A DNA stretch of 6,926 nt, taken from assembly GCA_018895675.1 (NCBI GenBank), contig JAHIOG010000653.1, positions 1-6,926 on the forward strand, read 5' to 3'. The translations under genes were made by a program, and so were the position numbers. Of this stretch, positions 1 through 5,957 are shown one piece after another. The notes beneath the pieces are model-generated. The model had not been told where the DNA came from, did not search any database, and saw nothing but the letters and a program-made list of their open reading frames with translations. The stretch is from a bacterium (GTDB taxonomy: Bacteria > Fidelibacterota > UBA2242). The first letter of the stretch is position 1. The number at the start of each line of letters is the position of its first letter.

Positions 1-44
1 AACATTGTCAATAGATGGAAAACTTTCCATCATATCAGCCTTAT

Positions 45-66
45 CTCATAGAGATCTCTTTGAGAT
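45..66 (+). repeat. 22-bp hairpin repeat, copy A (upstream of intI)
   Basis: Stem 1 is CTC/GAG with loop ATA; stem 2 is ATCTC/GAGAT with loop TTT; 22 bp in total. It also reads as a near-perfect single palindrome, since its two halves are complementary. It is preceded by AT and ends in AT, so a 20-bp insert with a 2-bp AT duplication is equally possible. This is the only copy upstream of intI, in non-coding DNA. Confidence 0.8.
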
Positions 67-125
67 AGCAGTCAAAATATTCCGCATATTACTTCAATAT
101 TGATAGAAATGTGGAAATATTTTAA

Positions 126-153
126 TTGAAATTCCATATTTTTAATATATATT
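126..153 (+). promoter_or_regulatory. Possible sigma-70-type promoter of intI
   Basis: TTGAAA (126-131) is followed after 16 bp by TATATT (148-153), about 28 bp before the intI start. The region is so AT-rich that chance matches are expected. No LexA-type CTGT-N8-ACAG box was seen, although many intI genes are SOS-controlled. Confidence 0.3.
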
Positions 154-303
154 TGTAAAGTAAGTAAACCAAGGAATATTTATGGAAGCAAATAAAAAAT
201 TTAAACCGGATCCGAAATTAAAACTTATGGACCAGGTCCGTCAGGTTCTGCGCTATCATCACTATGCATATCGAACAGAAAAAACCTACTGTGATTGGAT
301 TTT

Positions 304-325
304 CTCGAAGAGATCTCTACGAGAT
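304..325 (+). repeat. 22-bp hairpin repeat, copy B (inside intI)
   Basis: Stem 1 is CTC/GAG with loop GAA; stem 2 is ATCTC/GAGAT with loop TAC. It differs from copy A mainly in the loops. It splits a Leu codon (TT|A) after Trp39-Ile40 of IntI. Removing 22 nt yields DWILRYIKFHG, which matches the WVRAFIRFHG pattern of other integron integrases. The insertion shifts the frame by +1. The same sequence results if the boundaries are 303-324. Confidence 0.9.
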
Positions 326-1054
326 ACGATATATCAAATTTCATGGCGCGAAAAAACATCCGATTAATATGGGTAAATCTGAGATTGAGGCGTTTCTGAG
401 TTATTTAGCTGTACACGAAGATGTCTCTGCATCTACTCAGCGGCAAGCTCTCAATGCCATTATTTTTCTTTACCGTGATGTTCTTGATATTCCTATCGAA
501 GGAGAGATTGAGCCGGTAAAAGCAAAGCGTCATCGCCGTCTGCCGGTTGTTATGACTCAGTCCGAAGTCCAACAAGTTTTAAATCAAATGCAGGGAACTC
601 ACTTACTAATGGCTCGCTTATTATACGGCAGTGGATTACGATTAATTGAATGTTGCCGTTTGCGAGTTCAGGATCTGGATTTTGAAGGCGTAAAAATTTA
701 TGTGCGCTCCGGAAAAGGCGGTAAGGACCGTATTACGGTATTTCCAAAATCTATTCAGCAGGACTTACGAATTCATCTTTCCAGGGTTAAAGAATTGCAT
801 AATCAGGATTTGTCACAAGGATACGGCGAAACTTACCTTCCAAACGCTTTAGCAAAGAAATACCAAAATGCCGCCAGAGAGTTTATCTGGCAGTATGTGT
901 TTCCATCCAAAAAATTGAGCACAGATCCGCGAACCGGAATAGTCCGCCGGCATCATGTATTGGAATCCGGTCTTCAGAAAGCCGTAAAGAGAGCAGTCAA
1001 TCGCGCTGGTATTATGAAGAGAGTTGGTTGTCATACATTCCGGCATTGCTTTGT

Positions 1055-1076
1055 GTCAAAGACATCCCTTTGGGGC
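1055..1076 (+). repeat. 22-bp hairpin repeat, copy C (inside intI)
   Basis: Stem 1 is GTC/GAC with loop AAA, a compensatory change relative to CTC/GAG. Stem 2 is ATCCC/GGGGC with loop TTT, in which the outermost A-C does not pair. It interrupts the conserved HTFRHCF-[A/V]-THLL block between catalytic Arg280 and His303. Removing 1055-1076 gives FVTHLL. Removing 1054-1075 gives the commoner FATHLL, so the exact edge is uncertain by 1 nt. Confidence 0.88.
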
Positions 1077-1161
1077 CACTCATTTGCTTGAAAATGGCGT
1101 AAACATTCGCGTCGTTCAGGAATTAATGGGTCATTCAAATGTAAAAACCACCGAAATTTAT

Positions 1162-1183
1162 CTCAAGGAGATCCCGTTGGGAT
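1162..1183 (+). repeat. 22-bp hairpin repeat, copy D (inside intI, after the catalytic Tyr)
   Basis: Stem 1 is CTC/GAG with loop AAG; stem 2 is ATCCC/GGGAT with loop GTT, a compensated version of ATCTC/GAGAT. It lies directly after the TAT codon of the catalytic tyrosine (1159-1161). Removing it joins TAT to ACC and restores EIYTHVMEKNL to the TAG at 1250-1252. AT is present just before the repeat and at its end, so edges 1160-1181, 1161-1182 and 1162-1183 are equivalent. Confidence 0.9.
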
Positions 1184-1252
1184 ACCCATGTTATGGAAAA
1201 GAATTTAGATACGGTTCTAAGCCCTTTAGATGCTCTCGAGAGAGAAAATTAG

Positions 1253-1591
1253 AAATCTTCAATCTGAATCCGGCCGGTATTCCAATGGCTTCGCACCGTC
1301 AGTCCCATCCGGCAGCTGCCGGAAATTTGACTGCGGCGCTATATTTTTACCAACCCCGGTTGAAGATTTACCGCTTGAAGTGATTTTATCATTTATTATG
1401 AAAGAGTGCAACTGTTTTTCTAGATTTCTTCCTTTTTATATTCTTATTTATGACTGCCGGCTTTGTACTGCCGTGTCGCATATGTGTGTCTGAGCGAATG
1501 GATGGAATAACGATCCGGCAGACCAATCTTTTGCGCCCAGCTCTTGAAGATCTTCTGCGAAGCAGAACGTATTTATAAAAAAAGGTCGATA
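1253..1591. other. Gene-free stretch between intI and pepD
   Basis: There are 339 bp between two convergent genes. Short open frames exist but none resembles a known protein or has a convincing ribosome binding site. Visible structure: a perfect 16-bp palindrome at 1308-1323 (TCCGGCAGCTGCCGGA), and a 6-bp stem with 3-nt loop at 1553-1567 (TTCTGC-GAA-GCAGAA). The second is not followed by a T-run on either strand, so it is not a standard terminator. It could include decayed coding DNA, but nothing identifies it. Confidence 0.6.
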
Positions 1592-3052
1592 TTATTCTGT
1601 GGCAATCCGTTTCAAAGTTTCTTTTAACAGATTCCAGAATTTTTCAACGGTTTCGATCTCTAAAACTTCATCCGGTGAATGTGGATTCATAATCGTTGGT
1701 CCGAAAGATATCATGTCGATGCCCGGAATAGTTTCTCCGATAATTCCGCATTCCAGTCCGGCGTGCATAGCCTTAACTCCGGGTTCTTTTCCATAGAGAT
1801 CAACGCATGTGGTTTTCATAAATTTCAAAATATTCGAGTCCATATTCGGTTTCCAGCCGGGATAACCGCCGCCCTGGTGAACATTTCCGCCAGCCAATAA
1901 TCCGGTGGCTTTTACTTTGTCAGAGATATCGTTTTTGGCAGTTTCAACGGAGCTTCTCTGGCTGGTCAATATAATGATTTTATCTTCTTCCATACGGACA
2001 ATGGCGAGGCTTGTGGATGTTTCGACGAGATCGGGAATTGCCGGACTCATTGCCACAACACCGTGAGGAAGCGCATAAAGCAAATTGAACAGCCTAGTTT
2101 GGAATTCTCTCGTGAAAACTTTTTCCGGTTTCGGCGTTTCTTCAACGACAATTTTAATGCCGGCTTCGATACCGATGTATTCTTCCGTAAATATCTTTTC
2201 GAATTTCGTGATAAGCGTGTTAAAACTTGATATGTCTTTCGGATTTACGAGTACTGTCGCCTCGGCTTCACGGGGAATCGCATTGTGTTTGCTGCCGCCG
2301 GAAAATGCGCTCAGACGGAAGTCATATTTCTCGTTGGCATTCCAGAAGACTCTGTTTAGAAGTTTGTTTGCGTTAGCCCTGCCGAGAGCGATATCGAGTC
2401 CGGAATGACCACCCTTTAATCCCGTAAGTTTTACGGCAAAAGCCGTGAAATCGGCGGGTGTATTTTCCAATTCGATCGCTAAAGTCATTTCGGTATCCTT
2501 GCCGCCGGCGCAGCCGACATACAGGGCGCCGTCCTCTTCAGAGTCACAGTTGATCAGGATAGAAGCTGTTACGAAACCGGGTTTCAGGGCATTGGCGCCG
2601 GTAAGACCGGTCTCCTCATCGATAGTAAAAAGGAACTCCATTGGCGGATGAACCATGTCTTTGGCAGCCATGACAGCCAGGGCTGTTGCAACGCCGATTC
2701 CGTTGTCGGCGCCAAGAGTTGTGCCGTCAGCCCGTACAAAATCACCATCGATTTTCATGTTGATAGGGTCTTTCCGAAAATCGTGTTCGGTGCCGCTGTT
2801 TTTTTCGCAAACCATATCGAGATGTCCCTGGAGACATACTATTGGTCTGTTTTCGTGACCGGGAGTTGCCGATTTTGTGACCACGACATTCCCGACCTCA
2901 TCCTGTTTGTACGGAAGACCTAATTCCCGGGCAACTTTTATAATATATCGCGCCGCTTCGGCTTCATGTTTTGACTCCCGGGGAATCTGGTTCAATTCAT
3001 AAAAATAGCGCCAGAGAGTTTCCGGTTTTAATCCTTCAAATACATATTTCAT
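1592..3052 (-). CDS. pepD: Aminoacyl-histidine dipeptidase (PepD, M20C metallopeptidase)
   Basis: A 486-residue cytosolic zinc peptidase of the M20C family, cleaving Xaa-His and other dipeptides and so feeding amino acids from peptides into metabolism. The metal and catalytic residues are all visible: His77 and Asp79 (LQGHLDM), bridging Asp116 (LGADNGIG), general-base Glu146 with Glu147 (IDEETGLTGA), Asp170 (NCDSEEDG) and His458 (NPHSPDE). The lid or dimerisation domain lies between, with the conserved GGHSG at about residue 214. Length is normal for the family. The ATG at 3052 follows GGAGG with about 6-nt spacing, so the start is secure. It lies on the same strand as rocD and the foreign block upstream. 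Before the insertion in rocD it probably followed rocD directly, possibly in one transcript. No lesion is seen. Confidence 0.95.
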   Translation of the reverse strand: MKYVFEGLKPETLWRYFYELNQIPRESKHEAEAARYIIKVARELGLPYKQDEVGNVVVTKSATPGHENRPIVCLQGHLDMVCEKNSGTEHDFRKDPINMKIDGDFVRADGTTLGADNGIGVATALAVMAAKDMVHPPMEFLFTIDEETGLTGANALKPGFVTASILINCDSEEDGALYVGCAGGKDTEMTLAIELENTPADFTAFAVKLTGLKGGHSGLDIALGRANANKLLNRVFWNANEKYDFRLSAFSGGSKHNAIPREAEATVLVNPKDISSFNTLITKFEKIFTEEYIGIEAGIKIVVEETPKPEKVFTREFQTRLFNLLYALPHGVVAMSPAIPDLVETSTSLAIVRMEEDKIIILTSQRSSVETAKNDISDKVKATGLLAGGNVHQGGGYPGWKPNMDSNILKFMKTTCVDLYGKEPGVKAMHAGLECGIIGETIPGIDMISFGPTIMNPHSPDEVLEIETVEKFWNLLKETLKRIATE

Positions 3053-3058
3053 TGAATG

Positions 3059-3063
3059 CCTCC
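3059..3063 (-). promoter_or_regulatory. Shine-Dalgarno of pepD
   Basis: GGAGG on the minus strand, 6 nt before the ATG at 3052. It is the strongest ribosome binding site in the window and fixes the pepD start. Confidence 0.8.
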
Positions 3064-3091
3064 GTTAATTATTTGATTTTACAATGTACAT

Positions 3092-3220
3092 TTATTGGGT
3101 TAATACCTGTTTAATTGCTATAAGCGCCAGGTCAATTTCTGCCCTGGTAATGACAAGCGGCGGTGCAATGCGGATCACATTTTCGTGAGTTTCTTTAGCA
3201 AGAACCCCTTGCTCCTGAAG
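3092..3220 (-). pseudogene. Stranded 3'-end fragment of rocD
   Basis: Reading minus from 3220, 42 codons then TAA give LQEQGVLAKETHEN and so on to IAIKQVLTQ. This matches the last part of the neighbouring ornithine aminotransferase with only a few substitutions (Q/R, V/I, A/E, L/T, Q/D). It has no start, and its upstream side is fused out of frame to the truncated AlbA_2 gene. It is either the original tail of rocD, displaced by the inserted DNA, or the last remnant of a second rocD paralog. Its natural stop and short spacing to pepD favour the first reading. Confidence 0.85.
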
Positions 3221-3221
3221 A
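3110..3221. repeat. 112-bp direct repeat, distal copy
   Basis: Ungapped match to 4485-4596, with 103 of 112 positions identical by eye. It ends at CTCCTGAAGA, where this copy passes into the AlbA_2 gene while the other copy continues into rocD. Both copies encode the rocD C-terminus on the minus strand. Confidence 0.9.
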
Positions 3222-4227
3222 CACGACCAATAACACGATTCCGCAGACGCGATATTCCTGCGATAGCATCCTCAAGTGTTAATCCAAAAGGTAATTCGCC
3301 CGGATTATTGATCTCTATACGATCATCGTAAATAGCAATCTGAATGGTTGAACTCTGAATAGCATAATCGGCATGGACAATTGCATTAATGACCGCCTCT
3401 CTGATTACTTCTGGTGGGTACTCCGGTATTTTCTCATGGGTTGTGCGGCCAATTTCCATTCTCTCCTTAGTGTTCCGTTCAATAAAAGCAATTACAAGAT
3501 CTATTGCGTTTGGTAAATTAGTATCGACCTCAGTCTGATCCAGAATAGTAGTGCGCGTTTTACCTTTGAACCGTGCGCATCGCACGATAGCATCAGGAAA
3601 GAAATCTGTCCGGTTTTTCCCAAAAAGCAATACGTATCCATTTGATGGTCTTTCAGTACCTTGATAGCTTGTCTGAAGGCTTAGCGATCTCAATTTATGC
3701 TCATTTAAGGTTTTTTTAGCTTTCTTAAACAACTCGGAAGCTACTCTGAAGTCTATATCTTCCGAGTTTGCGGCTAAACATGGTTGTTCATCAAAGCTGG
3801 TGTTATGCGCAAGCAGCTGAATTTCTTTAATGATTTCCGGCAAAGCTTGACGATTTGTAGAACCGTGCCGGATGTAAACACCATTCTCAGGACCTTCACT
3901 GTTTATATAATACGGTTTAGGATCGTGGTGAATTTCTAAAATAATAAGATCCGTGTTTCGCCAGGAGATAACTTGTATGTCCGGAATTAATTGAGGCGAT
4001 ATACTGTCTGATAGAATATTTGCTATTCGTTCTTCTTCCGATTCAACATTATTAATACCGACAATATCATGGGAACTGCTCGTAATACCAAAGACGATTT
4101 TGCCCCCCGCCGTATTTGCAAAAGCCACAGCAGTTTTCAGAATATTCCGCGTAGGGCTGGTGTTTTCCTTGAATTCTAAAGTTTTACCTTCGTTTTGTGA
4201 AATAATTTGATCAATCGTCTCATTCAT
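3175..4227 (-). CDS. AlbA_2 (Schlafen-type) / ATP-binding protein, C-terminally truncated
   Basis: Encodes a putative DNA-binding regulator of the type often annotated 'RecG-like' or 'divergent AAA'. An AlbA_2 domain spans about residues 8-125 (TLEFKE near the start, AFANTAGGKIVFGI, then VYIRHGSTNR). A HATPase_c_4-like C-terminal part begins near 268 with PPEVIREAVINAIVHADY and continues through EINNPGELP to SRLRNRVIGRVF. Family members usually run on for roughly another 100 residues. Here the true sequence stops at about residue 336, where the DNA joins the rocD 3' repeat at 3220/3221, and the last 13 residues (from RSKGF) are out-of-frame rocD. The start ATG at 4227 overlaps the likely old stop of the DUF3883 frame as ATGA, suggesting a coupled ancestral operon. 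The product is probably defective, because the ATP-binding domain is incomplete. Exact function is unknown; such genes are common in defence and mobile islands. Confidence 0.8.
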   Translation of the reverse strand: MNETIDQIISQNEGKTLEFKENTSPTRNILKTAVAFANTAGGKIVFGITSSSHDIVGINNVESEEERIANILSDSISPQLIPDIQVISWRNTDLIILEIHHDPKPYYINSEGPENGVYIRHGSTNRQALPEIIKEIQLLAHNTSFDEQPCLAANSEDIDFRVASELFKKAKKTLNEHKLRSLSLQTSYQGTERPSNGYVLLFGKNRTDFFPDAIVRCARFKGKTRTTILDQTEVDTNLPNAIDLVIAFIERNTKERMEIGRTTHEKIPEYPPEVIREAVINAIVHADYAIQSSTIQIAIYDDRIEINNPGELPFGLTLEDAIAGISRLRNRVIGRVFRSKGFLLKKLTKM

Positions 4228-4258
4228 TCGATTACCACAACCTGCGTTTTCCAGTCAC

Positions 4259-4483
4259 TCACAATATGCTCACTGTGTCAATTACTTCAGCTGGGTGTAA
4301 TTTAGCCGCTGGGTTTTGAATAGGAAAGATTTCGGTCTGTATTTTTGCATTACTGACGATATATAACCAATACTCGTCCTGTAATCGATGCGTCATCAAC
4401 CATTCATTGGGCATTAAAGCAATATCTCCTTCACCTGCACGCGCTTTAACCCCCATAATTTTTATGTTTTTTAATAAGCACAT
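4259..4483 (-). pseudogene. C-terminal remnant of a DUF3883 (NOV-C) protein
   Basis: The core GVKARAGEGDIALMPNEWLMTHRLQDEYWLYIVSNA followed by IQNPAAKLHPAEVIDTV has the pattern of the DUF3883 / 'NO VEIN C-terminal' domain, normally at the end of large helicase or nuclease proteins. Everything upstream is missing: the sequence is fused to the rocD tail near 4484, so this stub has no natural start. After ...DTVSIL it hits TGA at 4259. The +1-shifted frame reads on as VSDWKTQVVVIE to a TGA at 4224-4226 overlapping the AlbA_2 ATG, so a 1-nt deletion probably truncated the original C-terminus too. It is non-functional in its present form unless expressed as a small domain. Confidence 0.7.
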
Positions 4484-5669
4484 CTTTAATTGCTATAAGC
4501 GCCGTGTCAATTTCTTCCCTGGTAATAATAAGCGGTGGTGCAATGCGGATCACATTTTCATGAGTTTCTTTAGCAAGAACCCCTCTCTCCTGAAGAGCCT
4601 CACAGAAACGTCTGGCGCCACCGGCATCTTTTTTCAGAACTATACCGATCCATAGACCCTTACCGCGGTAAAAATCGACATATGGACTTGCAATAGCTCG
4701 TAATTTATTTATGAAGTAGTTTCCTAAATCAACGGAACGTTCAATGAGCTTTTCCTCAACGATGATCTTCAGCGCCTCACGGGCAACGGCACAGGCAATC
4801 GGATTTCCGCCATACGTAGAACCGTGATCACCGGGATTAAAAACGCCGAGAACTTCTCTCGATGAGATAACGGCTGAAACCGGGTACATTCCGCCGGAAA
4901 GAGCCTTGCCGATAATGACCATGTCGGGGCGGATATTTTCATGTTCGAAGGCAAACATAGTACCGGTTCTGCCCAGCCCGCTCTGAATTTCATCAGCTAG
5001 CAACAACACATTGTTCTGTTTGCATAATTCGGCAGATTCTCTGAGAAATCCGTCATGCGGAATCACAACGCCGCTTTCGCCCTGGATCGGTTCCACTAAA
5101 AAGGCGACAGTGTTTATGTTGATGGCTTTTTTTAATGCGTCGATGTCACCATAGGGAATTATAACAAATCCGGGAGTCAGCGGTCCGAACCCGTCTTTAT
5201 ATTGATCTTCGCTGGAGAAGGAAATGATTGTAGTCGTGCGACCATGGAAATTTCCATCACAAACGATGATCTCCGCTTTATCTTTTTCCACACCTTTGAC
5301 TTTATAGCCCCATTTACGGGCGGCTTTGATAGCGGTCTCAACTGCTTCGGCGCCGGAATTCATGGGCAACATCATTTCGTAGCCGGTCAGTTCGCACAGT
5401 TCTTTTGCCAAAAAGGGCAGTTGGTCGTTTCTAAAAGCCCTGGAAGTGAGAGCAAGTCGTGCAGCCTGTTCCTGAATGACTTTTACAAGCCGGGGGTGAC
5501 AATGTCCCTGATTGACTGCCGAATATGCCGCCAGGAAGTCCATGTATTTTTTGCCTTCAACGTCTTCTACCCAGATGCCCGAACCTTTTGTCAGAACGAC
5601 ATCCAGTGGTTTGTAGTTGTGGGCGCCGTATTGATCTTCAAGAGCAATGCATTCTTGGGTTGTCGCCAT
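4446..5669 (-). CDS. rocD: Ornithine aminotransferase (ornithine--oxo-acid transaminase)
   Basis: A 407-residue class-III PLP aminotransferase converting ornithine plus 2-oxoglutarate to glutamate semialdehyde plus glutamate, linking arginine and proline metabolism in the cytosol. Visible signatures are NSGAEAVE (104-111), FHGRT (141-145), EPIQGESG (193-200), Asp226 in LLLADEIQSGLGRTG (pyridine-N contact) and Schiff-base Lys255 in IIGKALSGGMYP, then HGSTYGGNP. The N-terminal YGAHNYKPLDVVL is typical of ornithine rather than acetylornithine or GABA aminotransferases. The start ATG follows GAGGT with about 7-nt spacing. The C-terminus is odd: after IAIKDVL the last nine residues, IKKHKNYGG, derive from the foreign DUF3883 DNA instead of the natural ...QVLTQ seen in the stranded fragment. 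The core fold is complete, so activity is likely retained. Confidence 0.93.
   Translation of the reverse strand: MATTQECIALEDQYGAHNYKPLDVVLTKGSGIWVEDVEGKKYMDFLAAYSAVNQGHCHPRLVKVIQEQAARLALTSRAFRNDQLPFLAKELCELTGYEMMLPMNSGAEAVETAIKAARKWGYKVKGVEKDKAEIIVCDGNFHGRTTTIISFSSEDQYKDGFGPLTPGFVIIPYGDIDALKKAININTVAFLVEPIQGESGVVIPHDGFLRESAELCKQNNVLLLADEIQSGLGRTGTMFAFEHENIRPDMVIIGKALSGGMYPVSAVISSREVLGVFNPGDHGSTYGGNPIACAVAREALKIIVEEKLIERSVDLGNYFINKLRAIASPYVDFYRGKGLWIGIVLKKDAGGARRFCEALQERGVLAKETHENVIRIAPPLIITREEIDTALIAIKDVLIKKHKNYGG
4485..4596. repeat. 112-bp direct repeat, rocD-linked copy
   Basis: Partner of 3110-3221 in the same orientation. It is the 3' coding end of the main rocD. Beyond its low-coordinate edge the DNA switches to the DUF3883 remnant, so the two repeats bracket the foreign block. 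Confidence 0.9.
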
Positions 5670-5847
5670 TTCTCTTACCTCAGTCTTTTATCGTTCGTGT
5701 TTTGTTCATAAAACCGTTCAGAATTTAATTGATAATTGCGGAATCACCACAGCTTTTATTTAATAATTTAAGTCGTTTTTGGTGTGAATTTACGACTCTT
5801 TTTGACCCTGTTTTTTCTGTTTGCACACAATTTATATGAAAGTAGTC

Positions 5848-5874
5848 CACGAATTACACGAATTTCACAAATAT
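5848..5874. repeat. Three imperfect 9-bp tandem units
   Basis: The units are CACGAATTA, CACGAATTT and CACAAATAT in direct succession. Short runs of this kind occur between genes in many environmental genomes. No function is known from the sequence. Confidence 0.7.
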
Positions 5875-5887
5875 AACATTGAATAGG

Positions 5888-5923
5888 AATGTACTTTTCT
5901 CATAGAGATGCCTATGGTACATT
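5888..5923. repeat. Long hairpin containing 22-bp repeat copy E
   Basis: Outer arms AATGTAC (5888-5894) and GTACATT (5917-5923) pair perfectly. Inner arms CATAG/CTATG pair around a 6-nt loop, and TTTTCT bulges on one side. The 22-bp repeat pattern (5899-5920) lies inside: stem 1 CTC/GAG with loop ATA, stem 2 ATGCC/GGTAC with loop TAT, the last with a G-T wobble and an unpaired outer pair. It could act as a transcription stop between the minus-strand genes, though no T-run supports that. Confidence 0.65.
5899..5920 (+). repeat. 22-bp hairpin repeat, copy E
   Basis: The first 11 bases are identical to copy A; the second half is diverged (ATGCC-TAT-GGTAC). It lies in intergenic DNA. It is the least certain of the plus-strand copies because its second stem is imperfect. 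Confidence 0.65.
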
Positions 5924-5957
5924 ATTATTTGTGATGCTAAATCATGCATGTTATTTC

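Larger units (their letters stand above)
182..1252 (+). pseudogene. intI: Integron integrase IntI, interrupted by three 22-bp insertions
   Basis: This is a tyrosine recombinase of the integron-integrase class, the enzyme that recombines attI with attC cassette sites. Joining 182-303, 326-1054, 1077-1161 and 1184-1252 gives 334 residues, the usual IntI length. Numbered on that product, the catalytic set is complete: Arg146 (GSGLRLIE), Lys171 (SGKGGKDR), His277 and Arg280 (CHTFRH), His303 (MGHS) and nucleophile Tyr312 (IYTHV). The IntI-specific extra segment lies at about 205-252 (YGETYLPNALAKKY, then DPRTGIVRRHH), which separates it from XerC/D. The start ATG follows AAGGA with 7-nt spacing. 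As the DNA stands, the reading frame steps 2, 0, 1, 2 across the insertions, and an unaided ribosome would stop at 367. No other stop or frameshift is seen, so the damage looks recent. Cassettes, if any, would lie left of the window, because attI is normally upstream of intI. Family assignment is very secure; functional state is unknown. Confidence 0.93.
5670..5955. other. Intergenic region with micro-repeats upstream of rocD
   Basis: No coding sequence is supported in 5682-5955. It holds the rocD ribosome binding site (GAGGT at 5677-5681), three imperfect 9-bp tandem units at 5848-5874, and the E repeat hairpin at 5888-5923. A rocD promoter must lie here but no clear -35/-10 pair stands out. 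No remnant of the missing half of the four-helix-bundle gene is visible. Confidence 0.6.

Noticed and set aside
45..1183. The repeated 22-mers read as a CRISPR array
   Set aside because: Spacing is irregular (hundreds of bp), the copies differ in sequence, and the DNA between them is integrase coding sequence.
182..1252. The intI frameshifts as sequencing errors
   Set aside because: Each lesion is a 22-nt insertion of a recognisable repeat, not a homopolymer slip, and the same family occurs outside the gene.
1308..1323. The perfect 16-bp palindrome as an operator
   Set aside because: It lies downstream of intI and far from any start codon, has no matching second copy in the window, and cannot be tied to a regulator.
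1230..1493. 87-residue open frame after intI as a real gene
   Set aside because: It starts inside the intI coding sequence in another frame, is rich in Cys and Phe without family resemblance, and lacks a ribosome binding site.
1553..1567. Rho-independent terminator for intI or pepD
   Set aside because: The stem is only 6 bp and no T-run follows on either strand; the A/T run is on the wrong side for pepD and is A-rich for intI.
3221..4483. A working defence system made of DUF3883 and AlbA_2 proteins
   Set aside because: Both genes are truncated; only a domain stub of one and an incomplete ATPase of the other remain, with no nuclease or other partner nearby.
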